NCBI GenBank assembly: GCA_004154925.1
Contig: QJNS01000743.1
Span: forward strand, 378-64,377
Length of the DNA: 64,000 nucleotides
DNA from: Monosporascus cannonballus
Taxonomy: Eukaryota > Ascomycota > Sordariomycetes > Xylariales
Reading direction: 5' to 3'
The position numbers were made by a program, and so were the translations under genes. The notes under the pieces are model-generated. The model worked only from the letters and a program-made list of their open reading frames with translations, was not told the DNA's origin and did no database searches. Every line of letters starts with the position of its first letter. Position 1 is the first letter of the stretch. Shown here piece after piece: positions 37,510-50,100 of this stretch.

Positions 37510-38770
37510 AAAAGTTGTTGCGCAGTTACGCCAAAAATAACGCGGATATCTTTTACCTATTTGATATCCTTCTGAAAAAATTGCAGGAAAACGGGTTACG
37601 AAATTAAAATAGCGGCATTATTATCTGGTAAAAATTCCGAATAATAAACTTAAAAAGTACTTGCGTTAACCGTAAAAGGATTAATGCCAAATTAATAACG
37701 AATTAATCTTACGATTCGTTATATAATAATAACGACAACGACTTATAATCTTTTTATATACTTAATAAACTTTATTAAATTTAAATTTACTATTAATTTA
37801 AGCTTTTTCGGTTTATATATTACGTTAATAAAAAACTTACTAAGGGAGCTTAAAAGGAATTTACTTCGACCTTATAAAAAATATAATTTTCCTTAGAAAC
37901 CTTGGTTTTATTTTTATCCGTAACCTGGATTTCGGTAAAATTTTGAAACGTTTCGACGAGATCGAATACGAACGTATAGAAAAAGCCTAGAATTTATCGT
38001 TACGAATTAATAATGCTATTTTCGAATAATAATAACATATAAAATTTATTTTTATTATAACTTTATTATTATTTCGGGAAGTAATATATTTATCGGTATT
38101 TTTTAAAACTTTATTAACTTTATAACGATAGGCCGGTATATAAGATATAATTACAATATAACGAAAGTACGGAATTTCGCAGGCGGTTTTAAAGTAAATT
38201 ATTAGCGAAAAAGGAAAAAGGTTATTAAAAAATACTTACAAAATAGGTACTTATTTCTTTTTGGGAAACGTTATTTTAGGGTTAAAAGAATTCGTAAAAA
38301 AGTATATCGAGAACGTAAAAAACCGAATTAAAAACGAAATATAAATAAAAACTTACTTTATTATTAATTAATAATAGAAATTTACAAAAGCTCGTAACAA
38401 ATTTAAATAAACGAACCCGTTACGAACGGATAGTAAGTTATATACTGGCGAAAGCGAAAATATTTGAAAAAAAATTAAGTAAAAAGGAAAAAGGGGTTTA
38501 TATATGTTAAAAGCGGCATACCTAAAAGCGGTAAGGATTTTCTGCCGGCAAAATGCTCGATATTTCGGCTACTTCGTTACAAATTTTTCCAGATATATTA
38601 CCGTATAAAAAATTATACAGATTACGTCTTATTATGTCGTATTACGGATTATTACCTAACTCTCGTTCGTTACGAGAACGTTACGACCTTTTAACGGGGA
38701 TAATTTACCAGCTATAGCATATAATAAAGTAACCGTAATTGGGCCTTTGGGGACAAAGGCCTAGGGGGGA
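37510..38770 (+). pseudogene. Degraded coding-like region, unknown
   Basis: Several plus-strand stretches have fewer stops than the surrounding DNA: from 37520 (R-S-Y-A-K-N-N-A-D-I-F-Y-L-F-D-I-L-L) and from about 38250 to 38760 (including A-Y-L-K-A-V-R-I-F-C-R-Q-N-A-R-Y-F-G). Stops can mostly be explained as mutated Trp or Gln. I do not recognise the protein and cannot exclude that the apparent frame is chance. It may belong with the chromodomain remnant upstream. Confidence 0.3.
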
Positions 38771-38999
38771 AAAAGCTTTGTTAAGGGTTAAGAAAATATG
38801 CTAAGGAAATGTACGTATTATAAAAAAGATGCTAAGCATTTTATGCGTTATCCTGACGTAATCGCTACGAGGCAGATGCAGGATAATTGCTTTATAGGTA
38901 GTTATTTATTTCTCTTTTAAGAAAAAAGGGCAAACTTTAAACTGGTCCTTAACATACCCGTATTGTTTCTCTTACTTTGATCTAAAACAACACATGACA

Positions 39000-39356
39000 T
39001 TTATAAAGTTTAAAAAAATTTATGAACGTATCCTATATATGCTTTTTTTATATTTAAGAAAATGAAAATATCGTCGAGATAGCAAACGACGAAAATATCA
39101 AGATATTTTCGTAATACGTAATTAACCATCCGTTAAAAAGTTACTGGTACGTTCGTAAATCTTATTGGTATAACCAAATGCTTAAATAATCCGTATTTCG
39201 TTCTGAAAATTCTTTTTTATTCGTATTATTTTTTGATTCTAATAAAGTTATATTCATTTTTAAGATAAAATGTTATAAACTATTTGGTTTCGTAAAGTCG
39301 GTTTTTTATTTCCGTAATTAAAGGTAATGGTATTCGATTTTTGATCATGATATCGT
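39000..39356 (-). pseudogene. RT fragment of G (first piece)
   Basis: Minus-strand RT including an intact active-site box C-Y-L-D-D-I-F-I-F at about 39090-39062. The left end at about 39000 is the truncation point. The last five bases (39352-39356, ATCGT) are the target site of E. Continues in 46351-46650. Confidence 0.8.
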
Positions 39357-39570
39357 TATAACAAGCTAGGGGTTTAACCAACTATTAAACCTTAGTTATA
39401 CGGGTTTACATTAGCAGAAGTATCGTAGGAATCTAAGTAATAGATACAGTAATCGTATTACGTCTCGTAATACCAAGGGTATAATATTATATTGCAAACG
39501 ATTAGTATTAATAAGTATTACAAATTAAAGCAATTTAAATTATAGGAATAATAAGCGTATATATCATTTT

Positions 39571-39724
39571 ATAAATCCCGTTAAATCTCTTAAATTATTC
39601 CGGATCTATACCGGATAACTGCATAGATTCCGTTAAATCTTTTAAATTATTCCGGATCCATACCGGATAACTGCATAGATCCCGTTAGATCCCTTAGATT
39701 ACTCCGGATCCATATCACGTGATT
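39571..39724. repeat. Three tandem repeats of about 52 bp in U3 of E
   Basis: Units at 39571-39624, 39625-39676 and 39677-39724 (last one partial). Each contains CCGTTA, then TTATTCCGGATC, then ATACCGGATAACTGCAT. The third unit runs into CACGTG (39716-39721). Each unit has CCGG elements in both orientations, the sort of spacing used by fungal zinc-cluster regulators; that reading is inference. The array is also present at about 46120-46270 and in both LTRs of H. Confidence 0.8.
39716..39721. promoter_or_regulatory. CACGTG palindrome in U3 of E
   Basis: Intact E-box-type hexamer at the end of the U3 repeat array, in the same position in the LTRs of H. Confidence 0.35.
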
Positions 39725-40235
39725 CCAACTTACTTCGGTCCTGTTTTGGTTATCAAATAACCGTTTCCAAAACCCTTCCTTAACTAGGTCATAATACGAT
39801 CTTCCTTTTCCCCAAATCTTGCCCTTAAGATTTTTTCTAGTAAATTCCTTTTTTACCGGTAACTATATCTGGCCAAATTATTAAAAATCGCAAACGTATT
39901 AATTAAAAAAAAAACACGAAATTTTGGCTTTTTTTATTTTTAATTTTGGCTTTAAAATTATACACTATATACCTTATTTTCGTATTAGCAATTCTTGTAC
40001 TATATCGGATAATATAACGTATTACTAATAATGCATTTTGAAAAAACGTTATTACGATAATTCCGGTATCCCCTTTTTTTTAAAAATAATATCAATAAGG
40101 AAATAAAACGTTTACGGTTAAAAAATATCTTCCATTTATTAATATTTTCGCGATATTCGATAAAAGTTATTAATCGTATTCCGTTACCTAAATAAGATAT
40201 TATCCCGTTTAAAACGCCTTTATATTTTATAAAGT

Positions 40236-40472
40236 TTTATTCGCAAAAAAAATATAAAAATAATTAACCGGGGTTTTTAATCCTTAAACGAATTAGAAAA
40301 ACAGGAAAAAGCCAATTGTTTAAAAATAAAACGCAAATATTTAAAATGCGAATTTCGCATTACGTTTTCCGAATAGTTTTATTTTATCGATCCCATTATA
40401 AATATAAATTAAGATGCAATTATTTTTAGTAATTCCGCTTTTATTAATGAAAATGTTTAACAGGGGTTAAAT
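40236..40472 (+). pseudogene. Antisense ORF remnant of element E
   Basis: The clearest copy of the convergent frame: about 80 codons with only three or four stops. It reads F-I-R-K-K-N-I-K-I-I-N-R-G-F, stop, S-L-N-E-L-E-K-Q-E-K-A-N-C-L, then a Lys/Arg stretch, then F-R-I-T-F-S-E, and ends I-N-I-N, stop (Trp elsewhere), D-A-I-I-F-S-N-S-A-F-I-N-E. It extends about ten codons further upstream (R-L-K-R-L-Y-I-L). Order and spacing match H, D, B, C and F. Predicted basic/acidic helix of coiled-coil type; function unknown. Confidence 0.62.
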
Positions 40473-43400
40473 GCTAATAAAACTCTTAATAAATTCATAG
40501 GTATTTACGAAATCCGGGTACTTTTTTTTACTTAATTAAGTATTCGGTAAATCCGTTTTATTTCGATATATCGAAAATCTTTTTTCCTTCGTATATTTAT
40601 TCATTTTTTATTTTTATATCGTTTTGTACCGGATATACCTTAATTATATTTCCTATTAACTTAAATAAAAAATATAAAAAATTAAATGAAATTTAACTTT
40701 TAATAAAGATTTTATTTAATAATTAGTTTCTAAAATTCTTTAATAATTGTATATAAACTAATATATTTGAAATCAAATTTTTTATTAGGTTTTTTTATTT
40801 AAATATTTTTGGTAATAAAGAAAACTATTTCCCCTTTTTCGAAAGTTAATTCCTTTAACTTTTTTTGGTTATAATATTTATTTATCTAATTCCGTACGAA
40901 TTCAAATTTTGTTTTTATTTTTCAATATAATTATCGTAATTATTTTAACTTAAAAATTATTTTAATATTAATTGGAATATCGTTACGTATTTTTATATAA
41001 ACTTTTAAAATTAAATCAAAATTTACGTTCATGTATATTATCTTAATATTTTTATAATAACTGGTATTGTAAATTAATTAAATAATAGTAATTTTTTAAG
41101 TTAATTATTTTATTTATAATTAATATAATATCGTAAGTAAGTTTTTTTGGTTTAATTTATTCGTTTTATTTATTTATTCGTTTAATATTTAAATACGTTA
41201 AATAACTTATAATCTAAGTCGATTTATGTTATTAAGCTTTGCCAAAACTTTGATACATTTATTAATCCTTTAATTAAAATAAGTTTTATTAATAATTCGT
41301 AAATGTTAAATATATATTTAAAAAATATAACCTATTTATTCGGTATTTGTATTTTTATAATATGGTAAAAAATAAGAAAATTTCGTAAATCGATCGACGA
41401 TTGCGAAAATGCTATCTTAATATATTTTCGTAATTAAATCTTTTAACATAAAGAATTTAATAATAAAGTTGAATATAATTAAATATTATAGTTGCTTTAC
41501 GATTGGTAATAGTTATAATTTTTTATATAGCTTATGTCGTCGAGTTTTTGTTTTGGCGTGAATATCGTATTACGTTATAACTTTTTATATCGTTAATTTC
41601 ATTTTAAAAAAGGAATATATACGTTAAAACCGTTTTAAGGTTTTATAAATCACTGGATATCCGTACAACAAATATTCGTATAGTTTTCGTATTAGATTTT
41701 TCTGGTATTTTTCTAGAATTTATATTTTATCCGTTTTTTAGTTTTCTAAGAGATTATTATTATATTATTAGATTTTTTGATATATATCGAAAGATACTGC
41801 CCGAATTATTACAATTTGTCGCAAATGTCAATATATTTTTATAATAATCTCGAAAATTATATAGCTAATTTTAGCCAATTTCTTTCAAGATTTGGTCACT
41901 TATTTAAGGTATTTATTTTGTTATTTTTAAGCCCTTTTTATGGATAATAACAAAATTAAAATTCGCCAAATTTTCCGCGTATTTTAATTATCGTTTTATA
42001 AATTCTTTAATCGTAATAAATCGGATAAGGTTTTAATAATCCGTATAAATTTTAATTTTATACAAATTTCCTTTTAGGAAATATCTAAATTCTCGAAATG
42101 CTATAATAATGGCCATAAACTTTTTATTTGGAATACCGTAATTAAGTTTGGCTTTTTTTAACTTATACGAAGAAAATACAATAAAGTACAGTTTGTCTTA
42201 ATTATTTCGTTATCCGATTATTATATTTAACGCGTAATCCGAAATATCGGTTTTTAGTTTAACGAAACGGTTTAAATCGTATATAATTAACACTAATTTA
42301 TTAATAATTGTATCTTTAATATCCTAAAATATTGTTTCTATATTTGGCGCTTATTTAATTTTTTTTTTCGTAAAATCCGTTCAAAATATAATTATTTTCC
42401 TAAAATTTCGAATAAAATTCCTATAGTAATTAACGAATTCAAGGAATATTTATACCTCCTTAACTATCGTTAACGTTTATCATTTTATAATTACAACGAT
42501 CTTTTTAAAATTTATCCTAATATATCCTAAAATGATAATATGTTCCAAATATTCCATTTTTTGCTTATAAAATTAATTTTTTTCTACATTAACGAATAAC
42601 TTTACGTTTTGTAAAATTTGAAAAACCTTAAAAACGTATTTTACGCATGCTTTTTCTGTTTTTAAGAAAATAAGAATATCGTCCAGATAATATACGACGA
42701 AAATATTAAGGTATTTTCGTAGTACATAATTTACCATCCGTTAAAAAATTACTGCTGCGTTCGTAAATTCTATTAGTATTATTAAATACTTAAATAATTT
42801 ATATTTCGTTTTAAAAGTTATTTTTTATTCGTGTCTTTTTTTGATTTTAATAAAGTTATATCCATTTCTGAGATCGAATATTATAAATTATTTAATTCCG
42901 TAAATTCGGTTTTTTATTTCCGTAATTAAGGGTAATAATATTCGATTTTTAACTGTTATATTATTTACTTATCGATAGTTAACTATAAGTTAAAATTTGT
43001 ACTCTTTTTAAGTACGAAAAATATAAAATTTTTAGTTAGTAATTTTAAGGGTTAAATCCATCTTTTCTATAACCGATTTTCTCGGTATTTTCTAAAGATA
43101 CATAATTTATTTCCGTTAAAATTATGAATAGGATAAAACTTCGTTGAGGATTTTTTTTAAGGATTATCTTATAGTTTTATTTATTATATTTTAATAATTT
43201 TATATTAAGCCTTTTTTTGAAAAGCTACCTATATTTATAATATTATAATAATATATTAATTAAATCTTGTAAGCTTTTGGGCTGTTAATCTTATTCTTTC
43301 AGATCGTTATTGAATTACTTTAATTTTGCCTTAATAATAATAAAGATACGTCGTATTTTTTAATACTTATTTTTTTTATATTTTATTCTTGTAGGTAATA

Positions 43401-45849
43401 AGGTTTTTGTCGTATCTTTATATCTAAATTTATCGTTATTATTAATCGAATGTTAAGATTTTAATTCTTTTTCGTTTATTAATAAGGAATAAATTAAATT
43501 TTACTTAATTAATTCCACCGTTAATTAAAATTCCGTATTGGCGTATCCATGGTCATTTTAAGATTATATCGTAATTCCTAAATAAAACGACATCGAAATT
43601 AATTGTTTAATATTATCTTTTAATAAGAATTTCGAGAAAATTAATTTTACGTATAATTTTTCTGTTATCGTAAGCAAATTCCTAATCTTCGGCATTTATT
43701 ACTATATAAGGGTTTAATTTGTATTTTCATAATAATTTAAACTTATTAATCATATTTAGTGCAATATATTTCTCGCCTAAAATTCCGTAATTTATTATTG
43801 CGGTGTATTAATACGTTCCGATTTATATATCCAAGATAATAAGGTTATTAGCCTTTTTTATTATCGTATTTAAAACCTTTTTCGAAAATCTCTTTTAATT
43901 TTTCTGGGTTTTGTTATTTTGCGGCTTTTTTATAGATAACCTTTTTCTTTTAACTTTTGTTTAAGTTTATCGAACTTTTTCTGTATTTTTTTCGTTTAAC
44001 GCGTTAAGCTGTTATATTTGTCCTTATTGCCGGCGTACTGTTTTTTCGAATTATATCAGTTATTCTTAGTTTTTTTGTAATTTCTTTATCGAATAAATTA
44101 TTTTCTTATATTTATAATTATATCCCATTATGCGTTATTCTGATTATCGTTTTAAAGTTTTCTTATAAATTAACGTATTTCTTTTTTAATAACTTTTTTT
44201 CTAGGGGTTCATAATAAATATTAATTAAAAATAAAAATCTGTAATAATTTTCTGATAAGGGTTTTCCATTATACGCTGGATTAATTCCTTTTTCGTTTGG
44301 TAATTATATTATCCATAATAATAAAAGGGGTTTTCCTGCGGACATTATTTTCTTTCGAGCCAGTTTTTTGCTGCGGCTAGCTGCTGGATATTTTCTGGGG
44401 TTATAATTCGAAAATATTAATATTATTACTTATCGTCCTTATTATTTCCGGTACGGTTCGGAAAATTGAATCCCTTATAATATATATAGATAATTCGTTC
44501 GTAAATATGTTATTTTTATTTTTCGCAATCGGGATATTTTCGTCGTCGATAATATATAGTATGCTTTCTGCCGTATCGATCAGATATTCCGGAACAGAAT
44601 TCCTTTATTTAATCTTAATATTTGCGTAATTATTTTTATAATGTTTTTTATTATATTTGTAATATTTATTAAATTAATTTTCTGGTTTTTCGCATTTTTC
44701 CTTAAATATTATATCGTAATAACTTTTATTAAATTTTTTGCTAAAAGGGACCTGGCCTATATTTAAGCTAAATTATATTAATAAATTTATTTTCGTTTTT
44801 TTAGTTTTTTTAAATTATTTTTTAAGTATTGGGTTTTAATTACTTTAACGGAGGTTTTTAAGTATTTTATATTATATTACCTTCTATCCTATTTTGTTGT
44901 AATTTTAATATTTAATTTGATTCCAGTTTTTCTTATAAGTAATTTCTAATTTCATAAATTTTAATTTTATGCTATAAAAATATTATTATATCGAAAAACG
45001 TTAATATTAGTTATAGATTGAGGTTTGTTATTATTTTTTCCTTTAATATTTTTAATACGTTATATATATTATTAACCGTTAATTTTGATTACTATAACGA
45101 TATAATCCGATAAATGATTAGGTTAATCGAATTTAAAAAAGCATAATTATTAATATTTTTTACTAATAATTTAATTTAATTGTTAATTAAATTAATGTAT
45201 TACCGTAATTAGACATTAATCCTTTTTAACGTAATTACTAAATTTATATTTCGGTTTTTATCTTTTCGTTTATTATTTCGAAAAGTTTTATTAATATTTA
45301 TTTAAATTATTTATAGTTATTATAAATTCGTATTATTTTTAATTCTTTTTTTCGTTTAATAAGGTAATATATTTTCTTATAATAAGTTTGAATTAAATAA
45401 TTATATTTCCGGTAAATCGTTTAATTACGAATTCGATTCGTATAATAAACGTAATAAAGCAAATAAAAAAATACCCGAAATATATTCGGTATTAAATTAA
45501 AAATAATTATAATTTGGTTAAAGTTCCATTGAAAAATTCTGGTTTAAAAAATCTATACCCGTTTTTTAATTTTTTAGTAAAATTTAGTTAAATAATTTAG
45601 TTTATTCGAAGAAATTTCTTAATTTCGAGAGCTTTTTTTTCCCTTAAGATTCTTATAAGCGGCTTAAAAATATTATAAGATTATTATTATTATTTTTTAA
45701 ATTAAAAAATGCTTTTATTTATGATATTCGGTCGTTGAGGAACTTTTCGCGAAAAAAACAAAGCTTTTTTTTTCTCGGATTTTATTCCAGTATCCGGGTA
45801 ATTAAAAACTTAATAAATAATTTATTTGAGCTGCTTATTAATAAATATA
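40447..45849 (-). pseudogene. Gag-Pol of chromovirus E, RIP-degraded
   Basis: Minus-strand gag-pol. Gag starts near 45849 with the start codon mutated; the knuckle region lies at about 44925-44870. The RT active site is intact: Y-Y-L-D-D-I-L-I-F near 42695-42665. Integrase and chromodomain follow to about 40447, where the convergent frame begins. Many in-frame stops. Confidence 0.84.
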
Positions 45850-45905
45850 ACGTTAGTTAATATTATTTAAAGTTTAAGGGTATTTTTAAATAAAAGTTTA
45901 TAACG

Positions 45906-46345
45906 TATAACAAATTAAAAGTTTAATTAATTATTAAATTTTAAGTGTATAAATTTATATTATTAGAAATATCGTAAAAATTTAAATAATACATATAGTA
46001 ATCGTATTATGTTTCGTAATACCAAAAGTATAATATTATATTATAAATAATTAATATTAATAAATATTACAAATTAAAATTATTTAAATTATGAAAATAA
46101 TAAACGTTTATATCTTTTTATAAATTTCGTTAAATCCTTTGGATTATTTCGGATCCATATCGGATAATTGTATAGATCTCGTTAGATCTCTTGGATTATT
46201 CCGGGTCCATACCGGATAATTGCATAGATCCCGTTGGATCTCTTGGATTACTCCGGATCTATGTTACGTGATTCCGACCTACTTGGGTCCTGTTTTGGTC
46301 ACCAAGTGACCGTTTCCGAAACCCTCCCTTGGCTGGGTTATAACA
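45906..46345 (-). repeat. 5' LTR of E
   Basis: 440 bp. Outer U3 end nearly unmutated (for example TTGGTCACCAAGTGACCG), inner R-U5 heavily mutated. Confidence 0.94.
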
Positions 46346-46350
46346 ATCGT

Positions 46351-46650
46351 TTATTTATCGATAGTTAACTACAAATCGCAATTTTTCTTTTTTTTAGTAC
46401 GAAAAATATTACATAATTTATTAATAATTTCGAAAGTCGAATCTATCTTTTTTGTAACCGATTTTCCAGATATTCTTTAAAAGTGCGTAATTCGTTTCCG
46501 CTAAGATTATGAAAGGGGTAAAGTTTCGTTAAAATTCTTTTTTTAAAAATTATTGTATGATTTTATTTACTGTATTCTGGTAATTTCGTATCAAGTTCCT
46601 TTTTGAAGAGCTATTCGTATCTATGGTATTGTAATAGTATTTTGGTTAAA
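46351..46650 (-). pseudogene. RT fragment of G (second piece)
   Basis: 300 bp of minus-strand RT joining the first and third pieces of G. It is bounded by the right TSD of E and, at 46646-46650 (TTAAA), by the target site of F. Confidence 0.8.
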
Positions 46651-47045
46651 TGTTATGACCTAACGGTCTTGGCTTCCTTGCGAACGGTCGGGCCCACGAA
46701 AAAGACAAGCCCCGACCACCGCTAAGAAGTTACGTAACCGGCTCAAAGATCTTAAGGTGGCAAGCACCTTAAGTCCCTTAAGCCGGCAAAGGGGCTTAAA
46801 GGATTTAACGGGCTTAAAAGTTTAAGCTGTTTAAGTATTTTAAGCTAAAACAAATATATATATTTCTTATTTTTATAATTTAAATAATTTTAGCATAAAA
46901 TCATAATTCGTTATTTAAAATATTTTTGGTATTACGAAATATAATACGATTATTATATTTATTATTTAAATTTTTAGGATATTTCTGTTAATATAAATCC
47001 GTATAATTAAGATTTAATAATTGGTTAAACCTTTTAACCGTTATA
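46651..47045 (+). repeat. 5' LTR of F
   Basis: 395 bp. U3 is nearly unmutated and GC-rich; R-U5 heavily mutated. TACGTA at 46731-46736 within GTTACGTAAC. Confidence 0.94.
46753..46775. repeat. Perfect inverted repeat in U3 of F
   Basis: CTTAAGGTG and CACCTTAAG separated by five bases, a 9-bp perfect stem. The same structure lies in the 3' LTR (about 53253-53275) and, eroded, in the LTRs of C. It could be a dimeric factor site or a hairpin. Confidence 0.6.
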
Positions 47046-47102
47046 TATTATAAGTTTTTATTTAATAATACCGTTCGATTTTAAGTAATATCGATTAACG
47101 TT

Positions 47103-50100
47103 ATATTTATTAGCAAGTAGCCCAAATAGCTTATTTACTAAATTTTTAATTACTCGGATATTGGAATAAAATCCGGAAAGGAAGAAAAAAAGCCTTATTT
47201 TTTTGGCAACAAGGTTCTTCGACGTTTGGATATTATAAATGAACGAATTTTTTAATTTGAAAGAAATAATAATAATTTTACGATATCCTTTTAAGCCGTT
47301 GGTAGAAAATTTAAGACAAAAAAGGTTTCCGAAATCGGGGAAATTTTTCGAATAAATTAAGTTATTTAGCTAAGTTTTATTAAGGAATCGGAAAAAGTCT
47401 TTAAATTTCCCAAACCAGAACTTTTCGACAGAATTTTGAATAAGCTATATTTATTTTTAATTTAATGACGAAAATATTTCCGGTATTTGTTTATTCGATT
47501 TAATATATTTATTGTGCGAATTAAATTTGTAATCAGATAATATACAAAACATACGGTTATTTAATTTAAGCCAGTTGTAAGAAAATACGTTATTTTCCCA
47601 GTTAAAAAACAAAACCCAAAAATAATATATATTTATAGCAATTACGGAAAATTTAAATAAATATTAACGAAACCTTTTAGAATAATAAACAAAAGAATAA
47701 GGGCAAAATATAAATATATTAATTACGATAAAACAGATTAAACTCTAATTACGGCAATATATTAATTTAATTAATAATTAAACTATTTTAACAATAACAA
47801 ATATTAATAATTAAGTTTTTTCACGGCCTAAAATATATAATTTTTTTAAAGTTTAATTAGCTTAATCATTTATTAAATTATATTATTATAATAATTAAGA
47901 TTAACGATCGATAATACGTATAATGTATTAAAGGTACCAAAAAAATAATAACAAACTTTAATATATAGCTAATGTTACCGTTTTTCGACATAATAACATT
48001 TTTTACGGCATAAAACCAAAATTTATAGAATTAAAGGTTATTTATAGGAAAAACAAGAATTAAACTAAATATTATAATTGTAATAAAATAAGGCATAAGG
48101 CAGTATGGTATAAGGCATTTAAAAAACCTTATTAAAACAATTAAAAGCCAAGATTTAAAAAATAATCCAGAAAAAGTCAAAAAAATAAACGGAAACAAAT
48201 CTATTAATATAATTTAGCCTAAATACATATTAGGTTCCTTATAGCAAGAAATATAATAAAAGTTATTACGATAAAACGTTCGACAAAAAATACGAAAAGC
48301 CAAAAAGCTAACTCGATAAGTATTGCGAATATAATAAAAACATTATAAAAGTAATTACGCGAATACCAGGATTAAATAGAGGAAATTTATCCCGGAACTT
48401 TTGATTAATACGGCAAAATATATGCCATATATTGTCGACGACGAGAATATTCCGATTACGAAAAACAGAAATAGTATATTTACGGACGAATTACTTATAT
48501 ATATTATGAAAAACTCGACTTTTTAAACCGAACAGGAAATAATACAAACGATAATAATATCGATAGTTTCGAATTATAATCTTAAAAAATATTTAATAAT
48601 TGCCTGAAATAAAAACTTAGATCGAAAAAGATAATACTTGTAGGAAAATCCATTTTGTTATTATTAGTAATATAATTATTAAACGGAAAAGGGATTAATT
48701 TAACGTATAATAAAAAATATTGTTAAAAGGTAATTATAGATTTTTATTTTTAATTGGCATTTATTATAAACCTTTACGAACGGAAAAGTATTAAGAAAAA
48801 AATACGTTAATTTATAGAAAATCTCTAGAACGATAATTAGGACGACATATAATAGGATATTATCGTAAATATAAGAAAACAAGTTATTCGATAAAGAAAA
48901 AATTATAATAAAATAAAAAGCAATTAATATAATTCGAAGGAAAAATACGCCGGTACTAACGACAAATATAGCAGCTTCATGCGTTAAATATAAAAACATA
49001 AATAAAGTTTGATAAATTCAAACAGAAATTAAAAGAAGAAAGTTATTTGTAAAAAAGCCGCAAAATAACGAAACCCAGAAAAATTAAAGGAAATTCTTAG
49101 AAAAGGTTTTAAACGTAATGATAAAAGCCGCTAATAACTTTATTACTTTGAATATACGAATTAAAACGTATTAATATACCGTAATAGTGGATTACAAAAT
49201 TTTAGGCGAGAATTATATTATATTAAATATAGTTAATAAGTTCAAATTGTTATAAAGATATAAGTTAAAACTTTATATAACAATAAATATCGAAAATTAG
49301 GAATTTGTTTACGATAACGGAAAGATTATACACGAAATTAATTATTTCGAGATCTTTATCTAAGGACGATACCAAATAATTAATTTCGATATTATTTTAT
49401 TTGAGAATTAGGATATAATCTTAGGATTACAATAGATACGTTAATACTGAATTTTAATTAATGGAAAAACTGGTTAAATAAAATGTATTTTATTTTCTGT
49501 TCATAAACGAAAAAAAGATTTAAAATCTTAATATTCGATCCATGATGGCGACAAATATAAACATAAGGATACGATAAAAATCTTATTATCTCAAAGGATA
49601 AAATATAAAAAAGAAAATAAGAATTAAAGAAAAATACGATATATCGTTATTATTATTAAAGTAAAATTAAAGCAAACTAAATAACAATTTAAAATAACAG
49701 CCCCAAAAGTCAGAAAATTAAAATAATATATTTTTATAATATTATAAATATAAGCAGTTTTTAAAAAGGAGTTCGATAGGAAATTATTAAAGCATAGCGA
49801 ATAGAATTATAAAATAGTTTTTAAGGAAGAATTTTTAACAAACTTTTATCTTATTTACAATTTTAACGGAAATAAGTTACGTACTTTTAAAGAATATCTG
49901 GAAAATGGGTTGCTAAAAAATAGATTTAATTTTCGAAATTACCAGCAAAATACCTTATGTTTTTCGTATTAAAGAAAAACAAAAAATTACGACTTATAGT
50001 TAATTATTAATAACTGAACGATATTATTATTAAGGATTAAATATTTTTACTTTTAATTACGGAAATGAAAAACCGACTTTATAAAATTAAATAATTTATA

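Larger units (their letters stand above)
36546..38999. other. Unassigned AT-rich segment between H and G
   Basis: About 2.45 kb that does not align with the chromoviruses or the Copia element. It contains an orphan chromodomain-like frame (36985-37115, +) and a weaker plus-strand coding signal from about 37510 to 38770. At about 38740 the base composition rises and mutation falls, with an 8-bp inverted repeat GGCCTTTG/CAAAGGCC (38742-38761) at the change. The less AT-rich tail ends where G starts. Confidence 0.5.
39357..39796 (-). repeat. 3' LTR of E
   Basis: 440 bp, TATAACAAGC (from TGTAACGAGC) to CATAATA. R-U5 moderately and U3 partly mutated. Followed by the complement of a polypurine tract. 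Confidence 0.93.
39357..46345 (-). mobile_element. Chromovirus E (Ty3/Gypsy), inside G
   Basis: Minus-oriented element of 6989 bp with two 440-bp LTRs (39357-39796 and 45906-46345) and perfect TSD ATCGT (39352-39356 and 46346-46350). Closely related to H in both LTR and internal sequence. Inserted into the RT region of G. Confidence 0.95.

Noticed and set aside
48700..48999. 99-codon minus-strand hydrophobic frame
   Set aside because: Shadow of F pol. It corresponds to the shadow frame in D only because the sense strands are homologous.
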